Of a stretch of 64,000 bases of DNA, positions 53,157 to 61,563 are shown in pieces (the first letter of the stretch is position 1; each line of letters starts with the position of its first letter). Both the position numbers and the translations under genes were made by a program. Below the pieces are notes generated by a model. That model worked only from the letters and a program-made list of their open reading frames with translations. It was not told the origin of the DNA and searched no databases. Source of the DNA: DASRAU01 sp035638075 (GTDB lineage Bacteria > Acidobacteriota > Polarisedimenticolia > Gp22-AA2); NCBI GenBank assembly GCA_035638075.1, contig DASRAU010000027.1, positions 108,000 to 171,999 of the forward strand, given 5' to 3'.

Positions 53157-54467
53157 ATGCGCGGACTCTATCTCGACGGGTTTTCCGGCGTCAGCGGCGA
53201 CATGCTGCTGGGCGCTCTCGTCGATCTGGGGGTCGAGGTCGCCCATCTGCGCAAGGAGCTGCGGCGCCTGCCGGTGCGCGGCTTCGACATCAGCGCGCGG
53301 CGCGTGGAGCGGGCCCACCTCGGCGCCACCAAGGTGGACGTGGAGGTCGGGCGCGGACACCAGCCGGAGCGCCGCCTGCGCGACATCCGGCGCATCGTCG
53401 AGGGATCGAGCCTCTCCGCCGCGGTGCGCGGCCGGGCGATGCAGGCGTTCGAGCGTCTGGTGAAGGCGGAGGCGCGGGTGCACCGGATGCCGGTGGACAA
53501 GGTCCACCTGCACGAGGTGGGTGCGGTGGACGCCATCGTGGACGTCGTCGGCACGATGATCGGGCTCGAGGCGCTCGGCTGGCCGCGGGTCGTTTCCTCG
53601 CCGCTCCAGGTCGGGCGCGGCACGGTGACGATGGAGCACGGCACCTTCCCGGTGCCGCCTCCGGCGGTGACGGAGCTTTTGCGGGGGCGCCCGATCTTCG
53701 CGACCGAGCTCGAAGGCGAGCTGGTGACGCCCACCGGGGCGGCGATCGTGACCGCGCTCGCGACCGATTTCGGGCCGCTGCCGGCGATGCGCCTGCAGAG
53801 AGTCGGCCACGGGGCCGGGACGCGCGAGTACCCGCACCACCCGAACGTCCTGAGGCTCCTGTACGGCGACCTCGTCGACGAGGCCGCCTTGCGGGAAACT
53901 GTCATCGTCATCCAGACGACCATCGACGACATGAATCCGCAGATCTACGGCCACCTGATGGAGCGCCTCTTCGACGCCGGCGCGCTCGAGGTCTTCTACG
54001 CGCCGATCCAGATGAAGAAGAACCGCCCCGGGACGATGGCGACCATCATCTGCCCGCAGCCGAGGCTCGAGGCGGTGACCGAGGTGATCTTCCGGGAGAC
54101 CACCACCATCGGCTTCCGCTACCTGCCGATGGGACGCATCGAGATGGACCGCCGCTTCGACCGCGCCACGACACCGTGGGGCGTCGTGCGGGTGAAGGTG
54201 TCGCGCTACAACGGCCGGGTCATGCAGGCCACCCCGGAATACGAAGACTGCCGCGCGCTCGCCCTGAAGGCGGAGGTGCCGTTGAAGGACGTGCAGCAGG
54301 CGGCGGCGACCGCCTGGCGCGAGGGCCCCGGCCGCGCCGACACCGAAGCGGGCGCGGCGGCCCGCGCAACGCGCCGGCCCCGGACGCGCCCCGGAAGCGC
54401 GCGACGTGGTCGAAGCGCACGCACCGCGCGCGGCGGAAGCCGGCGCTCAGGAGGACGACGACGATGA
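53157..54467 (+). CDS. larC: LarC-type nickel-pincer cofactor biosynthesis protein
   Basis: The 436-residue product starts at ATG 53157. It begins YLDGFSGVSGDMLLGALVD and has KVHLHEVGAVDAIVDVVG, TPTGAAI, TTIDDMNPQIYGHLMERLFDAGALEVF in pieces and VKVSRYNGRV, the pattern of LarC (formerly DUF111). LarC inserts nickel into the pyridinium-dithiocarboxylate cofactor of lactate racemase and related enzymes. The last about 45 residues are an Arg/Ala/Gly-rich tail not needed for function. It overlaps the next small gene (ATGA). No larB, larE or larA lies in the window. Confidence 0.9.
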   Translation: MRGLYLDGFSGVSGDMLLGALVDLGVEVAHLRKELRRLPVRGFDISARRVERAHLGATKVDVEVGRGHQPERRLRDIRRIVEGSSLSAAVRGRAMQAFERLVKAEARVHRMPVDKVHLHEVGAVDAIVDVVGTMIGLEALGWPRVVSSPLQVGRGTVTMEHGTFPVPPPAVTELLRGRPIFATELEGELVTPTGAAIVTALATDFGPLPAMRLQRVGHGAGTREYPHHPNVLRLLYGDLVDEAALRETVIVIQTTIDDMNPQIYGHLMERLFDAGALEVFYAPIQMKKNRPGTMATIICPQPRLEAVTEVIFRETTTIGFRYLPMGRIEMDRRFDRATTPWGVVRVKVSRYNGRVMQATPEYEDCRALALKAEVPLKDVQQAAATAWREGPGRADTEAGAAARATRRPRTRPGSARRGRSARTARGGSRRSGGRRR

Positions 54468-54763
54468 TCTACGACCGCGACCGTGCCGCCCGCATGCTCA
54501 AGGTGGTGGCCGATGTGACCGCCGGGGCGATCGATCTCGCCACGCGCCCGGGAGGCGATCCCGGCGTGCGTCCCCCGGCGCTGGCCGCCGAGAAGGTCAT
54601 GCGCGCCCTCGCCGCCAAGGGCGACTGCGAGGGGATGTACCAGGAGTACCTGAAGCTCCTGCACGACGCGGATCACCTCGGCCGGCCGCTCGACCGCGCC
54701 CACCAGAAATCGTTCGAGTCGGAGCTGTACCGGTTCGTGCAGGCGTACTGGGAAAAGGAGTGA
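54464..54763 (+). CDS. Small conserved hypothetical protein
   Basis: The 99-residue product starts at ATG 54464 with a perfect AGGAGG 8 bases upstream, overlapping the larC stop. It is helical: DRDRAARMLKVVADVTAGAIDLA, PALAAEKVMRALAAKGDCEGMYQEYLKLLHDADHLG in parts, then FESELYRFVQAYWEKE. No signal peptide. No family recognised. It is coupled on both sides (GTGA with metG), which suggests a housekeeping role. Confidence 0.75.
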   Translation: MIYDRDRAARMLKVVADVTAGAIDLATRPGGDPGVRPPALAAEKVMRALAAKGDCEGMYQEYLKLLHDADHLGRPLDRAHQKSFESELYRFVQAYWEKE

Positions 54764-56811
54764 CGACGACGCCGGATTCGAAGGGTCACGCGGGCTCGCC
54801 GATCTACCTGACGACGCCCATCTACTACGTCAACGACGCCCCGCACATCGGCCACACCTACACGACCGTCGTCACCGACGTGCTGGCGCGCTTCCACCGC
54901 CAGCGCGGCCGCGACGTGCGCTTCCTGACCGGCAGCGACGAGCACGGGCAGAAGATCGAGCGGGCGGCCCAGGCGCGCGGCCTGGCCCCGATCGCGCTGG
55001 CCGACGAGATGGTGGCGCGCTACAAGGCGCTGTGGGCCTCGCTCGGGATCTCGCACGACGACTTCATCCGCACCACCGAGCCGCGCCACCGCCGTGGCGT
55101 CGAGGCGCTCTACGCGAAGATCCAGGCGAAGGGAGACATCTACAAGGACCGCTACGCCGGCTGGTACTGCACCTCGTGCGAGTCGTTCTACCCGGAGAAC
55201 CAGATCGTCGACGGACGCTGCCCGGACCAGGGGCACAAGGTCGAATGGACCGAGGAGGAGTCGTACTTCTTCCGGCTGTCGCGCTACCAGGAGCCGCTCC
55301 TGAAGCTCTATCGCGAGCGGCCCGACTTCGTCTTCCCCGAGACGCGCCGGAACGAAGTCGTCGCGTTCGTCGCCTCGGGCCTCAAGGACCTGTCGATCAG
55401 CCGGTCGTCGTTCCAGTGGGGGCTTCCCTTCCCCGAGGACCCGAAGCACGTCCTCTACGTCTGGTTCGACGCGCTGAGCAACTACATCACCGCGCTCGGC
55501 TATGGCGAGAACAAAGCGCCGCTCTACGAGCGCTACTGGCCGGGGATCCACCTGGTCGGCAAGGACATCCTGCGCTTCCACGCCGTCTACTGGCCGGCGT
55601 TCCTGCTCGCAGCGGGCGAGCCGCCGCCGCGCCAGGTGGTGGCGCACGGCTGGTGGCTGCGCGACGCCGCGAAGATCTCCAAGTCGAAGGGCGGGGTCGT
55701 CGACCCGCTGCCGTTCATCCGCGACTTCGGTGCGGATGCGCTGCGCTACGTCCTCCTGCGCGAGATGGTCTTCGGCCAGGACGCGTCGTTCTCGGACGAG
55801 GCGTTCATCGACCGGGTGAACACCGACCTCGCGAACGATCTCGGCAACCTCGCCAGCCGCACGCTCAAGATGATCGAGGACTACCGCGGCGGAGTGCTTC
55901 CCGCGCCGGACGGCGACGCCGCCGTGCGCGTCGCGGCCCGGCGGGCCTGGGAAGGCCTGATCGAAGGGTTCGAATCGTACGGGCTCCAGACCGGGGTGCA
56001 GCGCGTCTCCGACTTCGTCGGGGTGCTCAACCGGCACATCGTGCAGCACGAGCCCTGGAAGCTGGCGAAAGACCCGGCGCAGGCGCGCCGCCTGGACGAC
56101 ATCCTGTATTCGGTCGCCGAAGGACTGCGTCTCGTCGCGGTCCTCCTGGCGCCGGTCATCCCCCGCGCGGCGGAGACGCTCCATGCCGCCGTCGGCGGGG
56201 AGGGGGAGGCCGCGAATGCCTCCCTCGCCACGTTTCGCTGGGGCCTTCTGAAACCCGGCGCGCGCATCGTGCGCGGCCAGCCCCTCTTCCCACGCATCGA
56301 CAAGGCGGCGCAGCTGGCCGTCGCCGCGGAAGCGGCGGCGGGAGCGAAGCCCGCTTCGAAGGAGTCACGCATGGACACCCCCGACGTTCGCAAGGATTCG
56401 ACTTCGCAGGCACCCATGGCCTCATCTCCGGGCGCCTCCCCCGCCGCGGCGGGCGCCGCGCCAGCCGCGGCCGCGGGCCCGGCCCAGATCGCCATCGACG
56501 ATTTCATGCGCGTCGAGCTGCGCACCGCCAAGGTGCTGCAGGCCGAGCGGGTGCCCAACGCCGATCGCCTCCTCAAGCTCACCGTGGACATCGGCACGGA
56601 GACGCGCACCATCGTCGCCGGCATCGCCGCCCGCTACGCCCCCGACGCCCTCATCGGCCGGACCATCGTCGTGGTGGCGAACCTCAAGCCGGCGAAGCTG
56701 CGCGGCATCGAGTCGCAGGGGATGCTCCTCGCCGCCTCCGACGCCACCGGCGCCCCGTACATCCTGACGACCGAGGATCCGGGCGTGCCGGCCGGCTGGC
56801 GGGTGAAATAG
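54760..56811 (+). CDS. metG: Methionyl-tRNA synthetase
   Basis: The 683-residue product starts at GTG 54760, overlapping the previous stop. The catalytic domain has the HIGH box (NDAPHIGHTYTT), the zinc knuckle CTSC, the KISKSKG signature (KMSKS loop) and the anticodon-binding helices. After an Ala/Gly-rich linker (residues about 520-570) comes a C-terminal tRNA-binding OB-fold (IDDFMRVELRTAKVL, NADRLLKL, GIAARYAPDALIG). It charges tRNA-Met and initiator tRNA. Length and domain set are typical. Confidence 0.97.
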   Translation: MTTTPDSKGHAGSPIYLTTPIYYVNDAPHIGHTYTTVVTDVLARFHRQRGRDVRFLTGSDEHGQKIERAAQARGLAPIALADEMVARYKALWASLGISHDDFIRTTEPRHRRGVEALYAKIQAKGDIYKDRYAGWYCTSCESFYPENQIVDGRCPDQGHKVEWTEEESYFFRLSRYQEPLLKLYRERPDFVFPETRRNEVVAFVASGLKDLSISRSSFQWGLPFPEDPKHVLYVWFDALSNYITALGYGENKAPLYERYWPGIHLVGKDILRFHAVYWPAFLLAAGEPPPRQVVAHGWWLRDAAKISKSKGGVVDPLPFIRDFGADALRYVLLREMVFGQDASFSDEAFIDRVNTDLANDLGNLASRTLKMIEDYRGGVLPAPDGDAAVRVAARRAWEGLIEGFESYGLQTGVQRVSDFVGVLNRHIVQHEPWKLAKDPAQARRLDDILYSVAEGLRLVAVLLAPVIPRAAETLHAAVGGEGEAANASLATFRWGLLKPGARIVRGQPLFPRIDKAAQLAVAAEAAAGAKPASKESRMDTPDVRKDSTSQAPMASSPGASPAAAGAAPAAAAGPAQIAIDDFMRVELRTAKVLQAERVPNADRLLKLTVDIGTETRTIVAGIAARYAPDALIGRTIVVVANLKPAKLRGIESQGMLLAASDATGAPYILTTEDPGVPAGWRVK

Positions 56812-56818
56812 CCGGCCG

Positions 56819-57604
56819 GTGTGGAGCGACAGCCACGCCCACCTGACCGACGATCGCTTCGCGGCCGATCGGGACGAAGTCATCGCCCGCGCCCGGGCCG
56901 CCGGGCTGACCCGCCTCGTCACCGTGGCGTCGAAGCTGGGGGACGGCGACCCGTGCGCGGACCTCGCCGCGGCGCACGATTTCATCTGGTTCGCCGTCGG
57001 CGTCCACCCGCACGAGGCGAAGCACTGGGGCCTGGAGGCGGCGCGTGACATCGAGCGGGCAGCGCGCCGCCCGAAATGCCTCGCGATCGGCGAGATCGGC
57101 CTCGATTATCACTACAACCACTCTCCGCCGCAGGAGCAGCGGGCCGCCTTCCGCGAGCAGGTCGCGCTGGCGCGCGCTCTCTCCCTGCCCATCGTCATCC
57201 ACACGCGCGCAGCCTGGGACGACACCTTCGCCATCCTGCGCGACGAGAACGCCGCCGCTCTCGGCGGCGCCTTCCACTGCTTCTCGGGGGGGCCGGAGGA
57301 GGCGCACAAGGCGCTGCAGACCGGGTTCCTGCTGTCGTTCGCGGGACCGCTGACGTTCAAGAACGCCACCGCGCTGCGCGAGGCGGCGGCGCTCGTCCCG
57401 AGGGAGAGGCTGCTCGTCGAGACCGACGCTCCCTACCTGACCCCGCACCCGCGCCGCGGCGAGCGCAACGAACCGGCCTATGTGCGCCTGGTCACCGAAC
57501 GCCTGGCCGAGGTGCACGGCACCTCACCAGACTCGATCGGCGCGGCCGTCACGGCGAACCTCGATCGGTTGTTCCGGATTCCGGAGACCGCCTCCGCTTC
57601 GTGA
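56819..57604 (+). CDS. TatD-family metal-dependent hydrolase (DNase)
   Basis: The 261-residue product starts at GTG 56819, 7 bases after metG. Metal ligands: DSHAHL, GEIGLDYH (Glu), VIHTRAAW, FHCFSGG and VETDAPYLTPHP. The fold is the TIM barrel of TatD/YcfH proteins, which remove nucleotides or repair DNA and may act in RNA turnover. The metG-tatD order is frequently conserved, so function is likely the usual one. Confidence 0.95.
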   Translation: MWSDSHAHLTDDRFAADRDEVIARARAAGLTRLVTVASKLGDGDPCADLAAAHDFIWFAVGVHPHEAKHWGLEAARDIERAARRPKCLAIGEIGLDYHYNHSPPQEQRAAFREQVALARALSLPIVIHTRAAWDDTFAILRDENAAALGGAFHCFSGGPEEAHKALQTGFLLSFAGPLTFKNATALREAAALVPRERLLVETDAPYLTPHPRRGERNEPAYVRLVTERLAEVHGTSPDSIGAAVTANLDRLFRIPETASAS

Positions 57605-57663
57605 AGCGGCTTTTCTCCCCGGGCGCGTTGACGAGCCGCGGGGGGCCGGTCTAGCATCGAGGC

Positions 57664-57960
57664 ATGGATCCGTTCACAGGCATGCGCAAGGTCGCGACGG
57701 TCTCGGTCGAAGAGGAGGCGTCGCTCATCCACGATCTGCTCGAAAGCGCCGGGTTCACGACCCTGCTCGCCTGGGTCGACGAGGGCGGGCACCCGCAGCT
57801 GATCCCGCGCCAGACCAACGTCGCGCCGGCCGCGGGACTGCTGCCGCCGGTGACCACGCCCTTCGCGGTCTACGTTCCGGACGAGGACGCGGAGGAAGCG
57901 CTCCAGGTGCTGCGCGACGCCGGTCGCGCGGGCGTCAGGGACGCGCCGTTCGCTTCGTGA
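57664..57960 (+). CDS. DUF2007-like small protein
   Basis: The 98-residue product has KVATVSVEEEASLIHDLLESAGF at the start and a C-terminal PFAVYVPDEDAEEALQVL helix: the pattern of DUF2007 (putative signal-transducing) proteins, a ferredoxin-like fold that mediates protein-protein contacts. Length fits. Function unknown. It is convergent with the ArsC-type gene and overlaps it by 26 bases. Confidence 0.75.
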   Translation: MDPFTGMRKVATVSVEEEASLIHDLLESAGFTTLLAWVDEGGHPQLIPRQTNVAPAAGLLPPVTTPFAVYVPDEDAEEALQVLRDAGRAGVRDAPFAS

Positions 57961-58426
57961 CCCCCGGGGCCAGGGCGGCGGACGGCCTGGATTCCGGCTC
58001 CATCTCCGACTCGACGCGCTCCAGGAGATCGCGAATCTGCTCCTCCAGCCGGTCGCGCACCGACCGGAACGCCTGCTGCACCGCCGGGGGGCCTCCCGGC
58101 GCGAACGTCGGATCGGGAGTGGACCAGTGCTCCATCGGGTAATCGCGCACCGAGACCGGACACAGCAGCGCGGCGTTGTCGCACAGCGTCACGACCAGGT
58201 CGAACGGTCCGGGCACTTCGTCGATTCGCTTGGAGTAGTGCTTCGAGATGTCGATGCCCCGCTCGCGCATCACCGTGACGGCATGGCTGTTGACGCCGAC
58301 GGGATAGGTGCCGGCGCTGTGCGCCTCGAGACGTCCCTCGCCGAGATGGTTGGCGAGCCCCTCGGCCATCTGGCTGCGGGCCGAGTTGCCGGTGCAGATG
58401 AAGAAGACCCGGTACGCGGACGACAT
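57935..58426 (-). CDS. Arsenate reductase / low-molecular-weight phosphatase family protein
   Basis: The 163-residue product has the active-site loop FICTGNSARSQMAEG (Cys-x5-Arg with the N-x2-RSQ form of ArsC), HSAGTYPVGVNSHAV, and LVVTLCDNAALLCPV, which holds the Cys pair used for thioredoxin-linked arsenate reductases. It probably reduces arsenate to arsenite in the cytoplasm. No ars regulator or pump is in the window. The C-terminal tail of 15 residues is charged and lies in the overlap with the DUF2007 gene. Confidence 0.88.
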   Translation of the reverse strand: MSSAYRVFFICTGNSARSQMAEGLANHLGEGRLEAHSAGTYPVGVNSHAVTVMRERGIDISKHYSKRIDEVPGPFDLVVTLCDNAALLCPVSVRDYPMEHWSTPDPTFAPGGPPAVQQAFRSVRDRLEEQIRDLLERVESEMEPESRPSAALAPGVTKRTARP

Positions 58427-58466
58427 GAACGCTCACCCTCCCCGAGTTCGTCCGTTGCTGCCGATC

Positions 58467-58478
58467 GCATTGTAATGC
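58467..58478. promoter_or_regulatory. Inverted repeat GCATT-GT-AATGC between ArsC-type and DUF885 genes
   Basis: A 12-bp palindrome in the 83-base divergent gap. It overlaps a plus-strand TGTAAT that could be a -10 element. Possible operator; weak evidence. Confidence 0.25.
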
Positions 58479-58509
58479 ACACGCGGCCACGGCGTTGGAA
58501 GACACACTG

Positions 58510-60294
58510 ATGGCGACAGGCGAAAAAACCCCGATGTCCCGCAATGATCCGGCCGAGTGGGACCGGCTGCTCGCCGAGGATTGGGAGTGGCGGCTCGCCG
58601 ACTGTCCCCCGTTCGCGACCCTCATCGGCGACGCGCGCTACGACGACCGCTGGACCGACTATTCCGCCGAGGCGTGGGACCGGCGCGCCCGCCGCCACAA
58701 GGAGTTCCTGCGCCGGCTCGAGCGGTTCGACACCCGCTCGCTCGACGACCGCCGCCGGCTCGACCACGCCCTCCTGCTGCACGAAACCCGGCTGCACGTC
58801 GAGGGGCTGCGCTTCCCGGACGAGCTGATGCCGCTGTCGCAGATGGGCGGAACGCACCAGGAGGCGGCCGAGGTGATGCAGTTCACGCCGCGCGAGAGCG
58901 CCGAGGCGCGCGAGCGCATCGTGCTGCGGCTGCAGGCCGTGGGCGCGATGATCGATCAGACGATCACACTCCTGCGCCAGGGGATCGAGAAGGGGATCAC
59001 GCCGCCGCAGGCCATCCTGAAGCCGGTGCCGGCGCAGATCGCCGCGCAGGTCGCGCGCGATGCCGAGGCGGCGCCGATCGCCCGCGTGCTCCTGGCGGAG
59101 CGGCCGGCCGATGCCGCGCCGGCGGCCTGGTCCCGCTTCGGCAAGGAGGTGCGCCGCGCGCTCGAAAAGACGGTTTTCCCCGCCTACGAGCGCCTGCACG
59201 CCTACGTCGCCAAGGAGTACCTGCCGCGCGCCCGCGCCACAACCGGACTCGCCAGCCTGCCGGAGGGCAAGGCCTGGTACGCACACCTCATCCGGCGCAA
59301 CACCTCGACCGACCTCGGGGCGCAGGAGATCCACGACCTCGGCCTCCGCGAGGTGGCGCGCCTGCGCGCCGCCATGCTGCGCACCCTGAAGAGCGCCGGC
59401 CACCGCGGCGACCTGCCGTCGTACTTCCAGCACCTGCGCACCGACCCGGGCTTTTTCTTCACCGATCGCGAGGCGCTGCTCTCCGGTTACCGCGACCTGT
59501 GCAAGAGGATCGACGCCAGCCTGCCGCGCCTGTTCCGGACGCTGCCGCGCCTGCCGTACGGCGTCGTCCCGGTCCCGGCCTACTCGGAGCGCGAGCAGAC
59601 CACCGCCTACTACCAGCCCGGCTCGCCGCAGGCGGGACGCGCCGGCTTCTTCTACGCCAACACCTACGATCTGAAGGCGCGGCCGAAGTGGGAGATGGAG
59701 GCGCTCGCGGCGCACGAGGCGGTGCCGGGTCATCACCTGCAGATCGCGCTGGCGCAGGAAATGGAAGACCTGCCGCTGTTCCGCCGGCACGGCCATCACA
59801 CGGCCTACATCGAAGGCTGGGGTCTGTACGCCGAATCGCTGGGCGAGGAGCTCGGGCTCTATCGCGATCCGCCGTCGGCGTTCGGGCGCCTGACGTACGA
59901 GATGTGGCGCGCCATCCGCCTCGTGGTGGACACGGGGCTGCACGAATTCGGCTGGAGCCGCGCGAAGGCGATCCGCTATTTCGAGGCGAACGCCGGCAAG
60001 GCGGGACACGACATCGCCGTCGAGGTGGACCGCTACTGCGCCTGGCCCGGCCAGGCCCTCGCTTACAAGCTCGGCGAGCTGACCATCCAGGAGCTGCGCG
60101 CCAAGGCGCGCCGCGCCCACGGCGCCCGCTTCGACGTCCGCGCTTTCCACGACGCGGTGCTTTTGGCCGGGCCGCTGCCCCTCTCCATCCTGCGCGACCG
60201 CGTCGAGGCCTGGATCGCCTCGGTGCCTCCGGCCCGCGCCGCGCGCTCGACCCGTCCGAGATCCCCCGCCCGCCGGAGCGGGGCCGCGCGTTGA
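58510..60294 (+). CDS. DUF885 family metalloprotease-like protein
   Basis: The 594-residue product is taken from ATG 58510, which has GGAAG 9 bases upstream; a TTG at 58495 is possible. The DUF885 family is predicted to be a zinc peptidase: the zinc site is ALAAHEAVPGHHLQ (HExxxGHH) and the downstream Glu is in AYIEGWGLYAESLGEE. N-terminal helices ADCPPFATLIGD and the C-terminal VDRYCAWPGQALAYKLG are typical. No signal peptide is visible, so it is probably cytoplasmic. The stop overlaps the hydrolase gene (TTGA). Confidence 0.9.
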   Translation: MATGEKTPMSRNDPAEWDRLLAEDWEWRLADCPPFATLIGDARYDDRWTDYSAEAWDRRARRHKEFLRRLERFDTRSLDDRRRLDHALLLHETRLHVEGLRFPDELMPLSQMGGTHQEAAEVMQFTPRESAEARERIVLRLQAVGAMIDQTITLLRQGIEKGITPPQAILKPVPAQIAAQVARDAEAAPIARVLLAERPADAAPAAWSRFGKEVRRALEKTVFPAYERLHAYVAKEYLPRARATTGLASLPEGKAWYAHLIRRNTSTDLGAQEIHDLGLREVARLRAAMLRTLKSAGHRGDLPSYFQHLRTDPGFFFTDREALLSGYRDLCKRIDASLPRLFRTLPRLPYGVVPVPAYSEREQTTAYYQPGSPQAGRAGFFYANTYDLKARPKWEMEALAAHEAVPGHHLQIALAQEMEDLPLFRRHGHHTAYIEGWGLYAESLGEELGLYRDPPSAFGRLTYEMWRAIRLVVDTGLHEFGWSRAKAIRYFEANAGKAGHDIAVEVDRYCAWPGQALAYKLGELTIQELRAKARRAHGARFDVRAFHDAVLLAGPLPLSILRDRVEAWIASVPPARAARSTRPRSPARRSGAAR

Positions 60295-61211
60295 GATTGG
60301 CCCCGGCCCTTCTCGCCGCGGCGATCCTGTTCGGCCCCGGCGCCGCCGTCGTCGCCGCGGCCCCCGACAACGCCCGGCCGTCCGCCGCTTCGCGTCGTCC
60401 GGGCGCTACACCGCGCGTGGACAACCGCAGCGCCACGGTCTATGGATCGAAGATCCACTACCTCGAATCGGGCTACGGTCAGCCGATCGTCCTGCTGCAC
60501 GGCCTCGGGGGCGGGGCCGAGACGCTGCGACCGCTCATCGCCTTCCTCGCGCCGCGGCACCACGTCTACGCGCCGGACCAGATCGGCTTCGGGGGCTCCG
60601 ACAAGCCGCTGATCGACTACCGCATCACCACGCTCGTCGAGTTCCTGCACGGCTTCCTCGACGCCGTCGGCGTGGACCGCCCCGACCTGCTCGGCGTGTC
60701 GCTCGGCGCCCGGGTCGCGTCGCTGTATGCGCTCGAGCACCCGAAACGCGTCGGCCGGCTCGTGCTGGTCAGCGGCGCCGGCTACCGTCCCGACCTCGAC
60801 GACGAGACGGCGCAGGCGCTCGCCTTCGCCACCCTCTCCGACGCGAAATCCGCCCTGCTGCTCGCCTACGACGACGATCGCCGCGCCACCGACGCCGCCG
60901 CCGAGCGCCTCTTCGCCGCGCGCATGCGCAGCGGCAGCGCCTTCACGGTCTCCCGGCTGGTCGCCTCCTTCCAGAGCGGCGACGGGTTCACGGACGACCT
61001 GTCCCCCATCACGGCGCCGACCCTCATCGCCTGGGGACGCGGGGATGACATCTCACCGGTGTCGCAGGGCGAGAAGGCGCATCGCCAGATCAAAGGATCG
61101 CGCCTGGTCGTGTTCGATCACTGCGGTCACCTGGTGATGGAGGAGGCGGGGAAGCCGCTCGAAGAGGCGCTCGCCTCCTTCCTCGACGCGGCCACCTCGG
61201 CCATCCGCTGA
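60291..61211 (+). CDS. Exported alpha/beta hydrolase
   Basis: The 306-residue product starts at TTG 60291, overlapping the DUF885 stop. A signal peptide of about 20 residues (LLAAAILFGPGAAVVAAA) suggests export. The alpha/beta fold is complete: IVLLHGLGGGAETL (oxyanion), LLGVSLGARVA with the nucleophile Ser, WGRGDDISP (Asp) and FDHCGHLVMEEAG (His). Substrate unknown; the family includes esterases and carbon-carbon hydrolases. The downstream riboswitch ends the transcription unit. Confidence 0.88.
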   Translation: MRLAPALLAAAILFGPGAAVVAAAPDNARPSAASRRPGATPRVDNRSATVYGSKIHYLESGYGQPIVLLHGLGGGAETLRPLIAFLAPRHHVYAPDQIGFGGSDKPLIDYRITTLVEFLHGFLDAVGVDRPDLLGVSLGARVASLYALEHPKRVGRLVLVSGAGYRPDLDDETAQALAFATLSDAKSALLLAYDDDRRATDAAAERLFAARMRSGSAFTVSRLVASFQSGDGFTDDLSPITAPTLIAWGRGDDISPVSQGEKAHRQIKGSRLVVFDHCGHLVMEEAGKPLEEALASFLDAATSAIR

Positions 61212-61239
61212 GGCGCGCCGCGACCGCCGCCCGCGCGCG

Positions 61240-61270
61240 TTGACAGGCGGCGCGAGGCGCGTGGTATAAG
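61240..61270 (+). promoter_or_regulatory. Promoter of the B12-regulated unit
   Basis: TTGACA (61240-61245) and TATAAG (61265-61270) with 19 bases between, or GTATAA one base earlier with 18. Transcription would start near 61277, just before the riboswitch. Confidence 0.55.
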
Positions 61271-61293
61271 AGCGGCGTCGTTCCTTGACAATC

Positions 61294-61440
61294 TGTCGCA
61301 GGCGATGGGAAGGGGGTGCGAATCCCCCGCTGCCCCGCAACTGTGAGCGGTAGCGAACGCCGGAGAATCCCACTGGGGAATCGTTCCCTGGGAAGGGCCG
61401 GTCAGTAGAGAGCCGCAAGCCAGGACACCCGCCCGCGACA
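61294..61440 (+). ncRNA. Cobalamin riboswitch (aptamer)
   Basis: The aptamer is closed by P1 TGTCGC (61294-61299) with GCGACA (61435-61440). Inside are the marks of the B12 class: GGGAAG...GGTGCGAATCCCCC (61308-61327), GCCCCGCAACTGTGAGCGGT (61332-61351), and the B12 box AGCCAGGACACCCGCC (61418-61433). It senses adenosylcobalamin or a relative in the nascent mRNA. It lies between the alpha/beta hydrolase and the secreted protein gene and so controls the latter and the TonB receptor. Confidence 0.95.
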
Positions 61441-61456
61441 ACTCAGGCCTGACGGA

Positions 61457-61520
61457 CCTTTCGCGGGAAAGGAGCCTCGACGCCCCGGCAGCGCGCGTGC
61501 GAGGTCGGGGTTTTCCTTTT
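61457..61520 (+). terminator. Riboswitch expression platform with intrinsic terminator
   Basis: A hairpin CCTTTC-GCGG-GAAAGG (61457-61472) is followed by a GC-rich stem (CCCCG 61483-61487 with CGGGG 61506-61510, inner GCA/TGC) and TTTTCCTTTT. The layout is that of a transcription-off switch: B12 binding would allow the terminator and stop the downstream genes. The alternative pairing was not computed. Confidence 0.65.
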
Positions 61521-61563
61521 CCGTGGCGATCCGCGAGGCCGAAGTGCCTCGAGGGAGGTCGCC

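Noticed and set aside
58270..60150. 626-codon minus-strand open frame opposite the DUF885 gene
   Set aside because: Composition (Arg, Ala, Val, Gly, Asp biased) is that of the antisense of a high-GC gene; the plus strand carries a zinc-site protein with clear family motifs.
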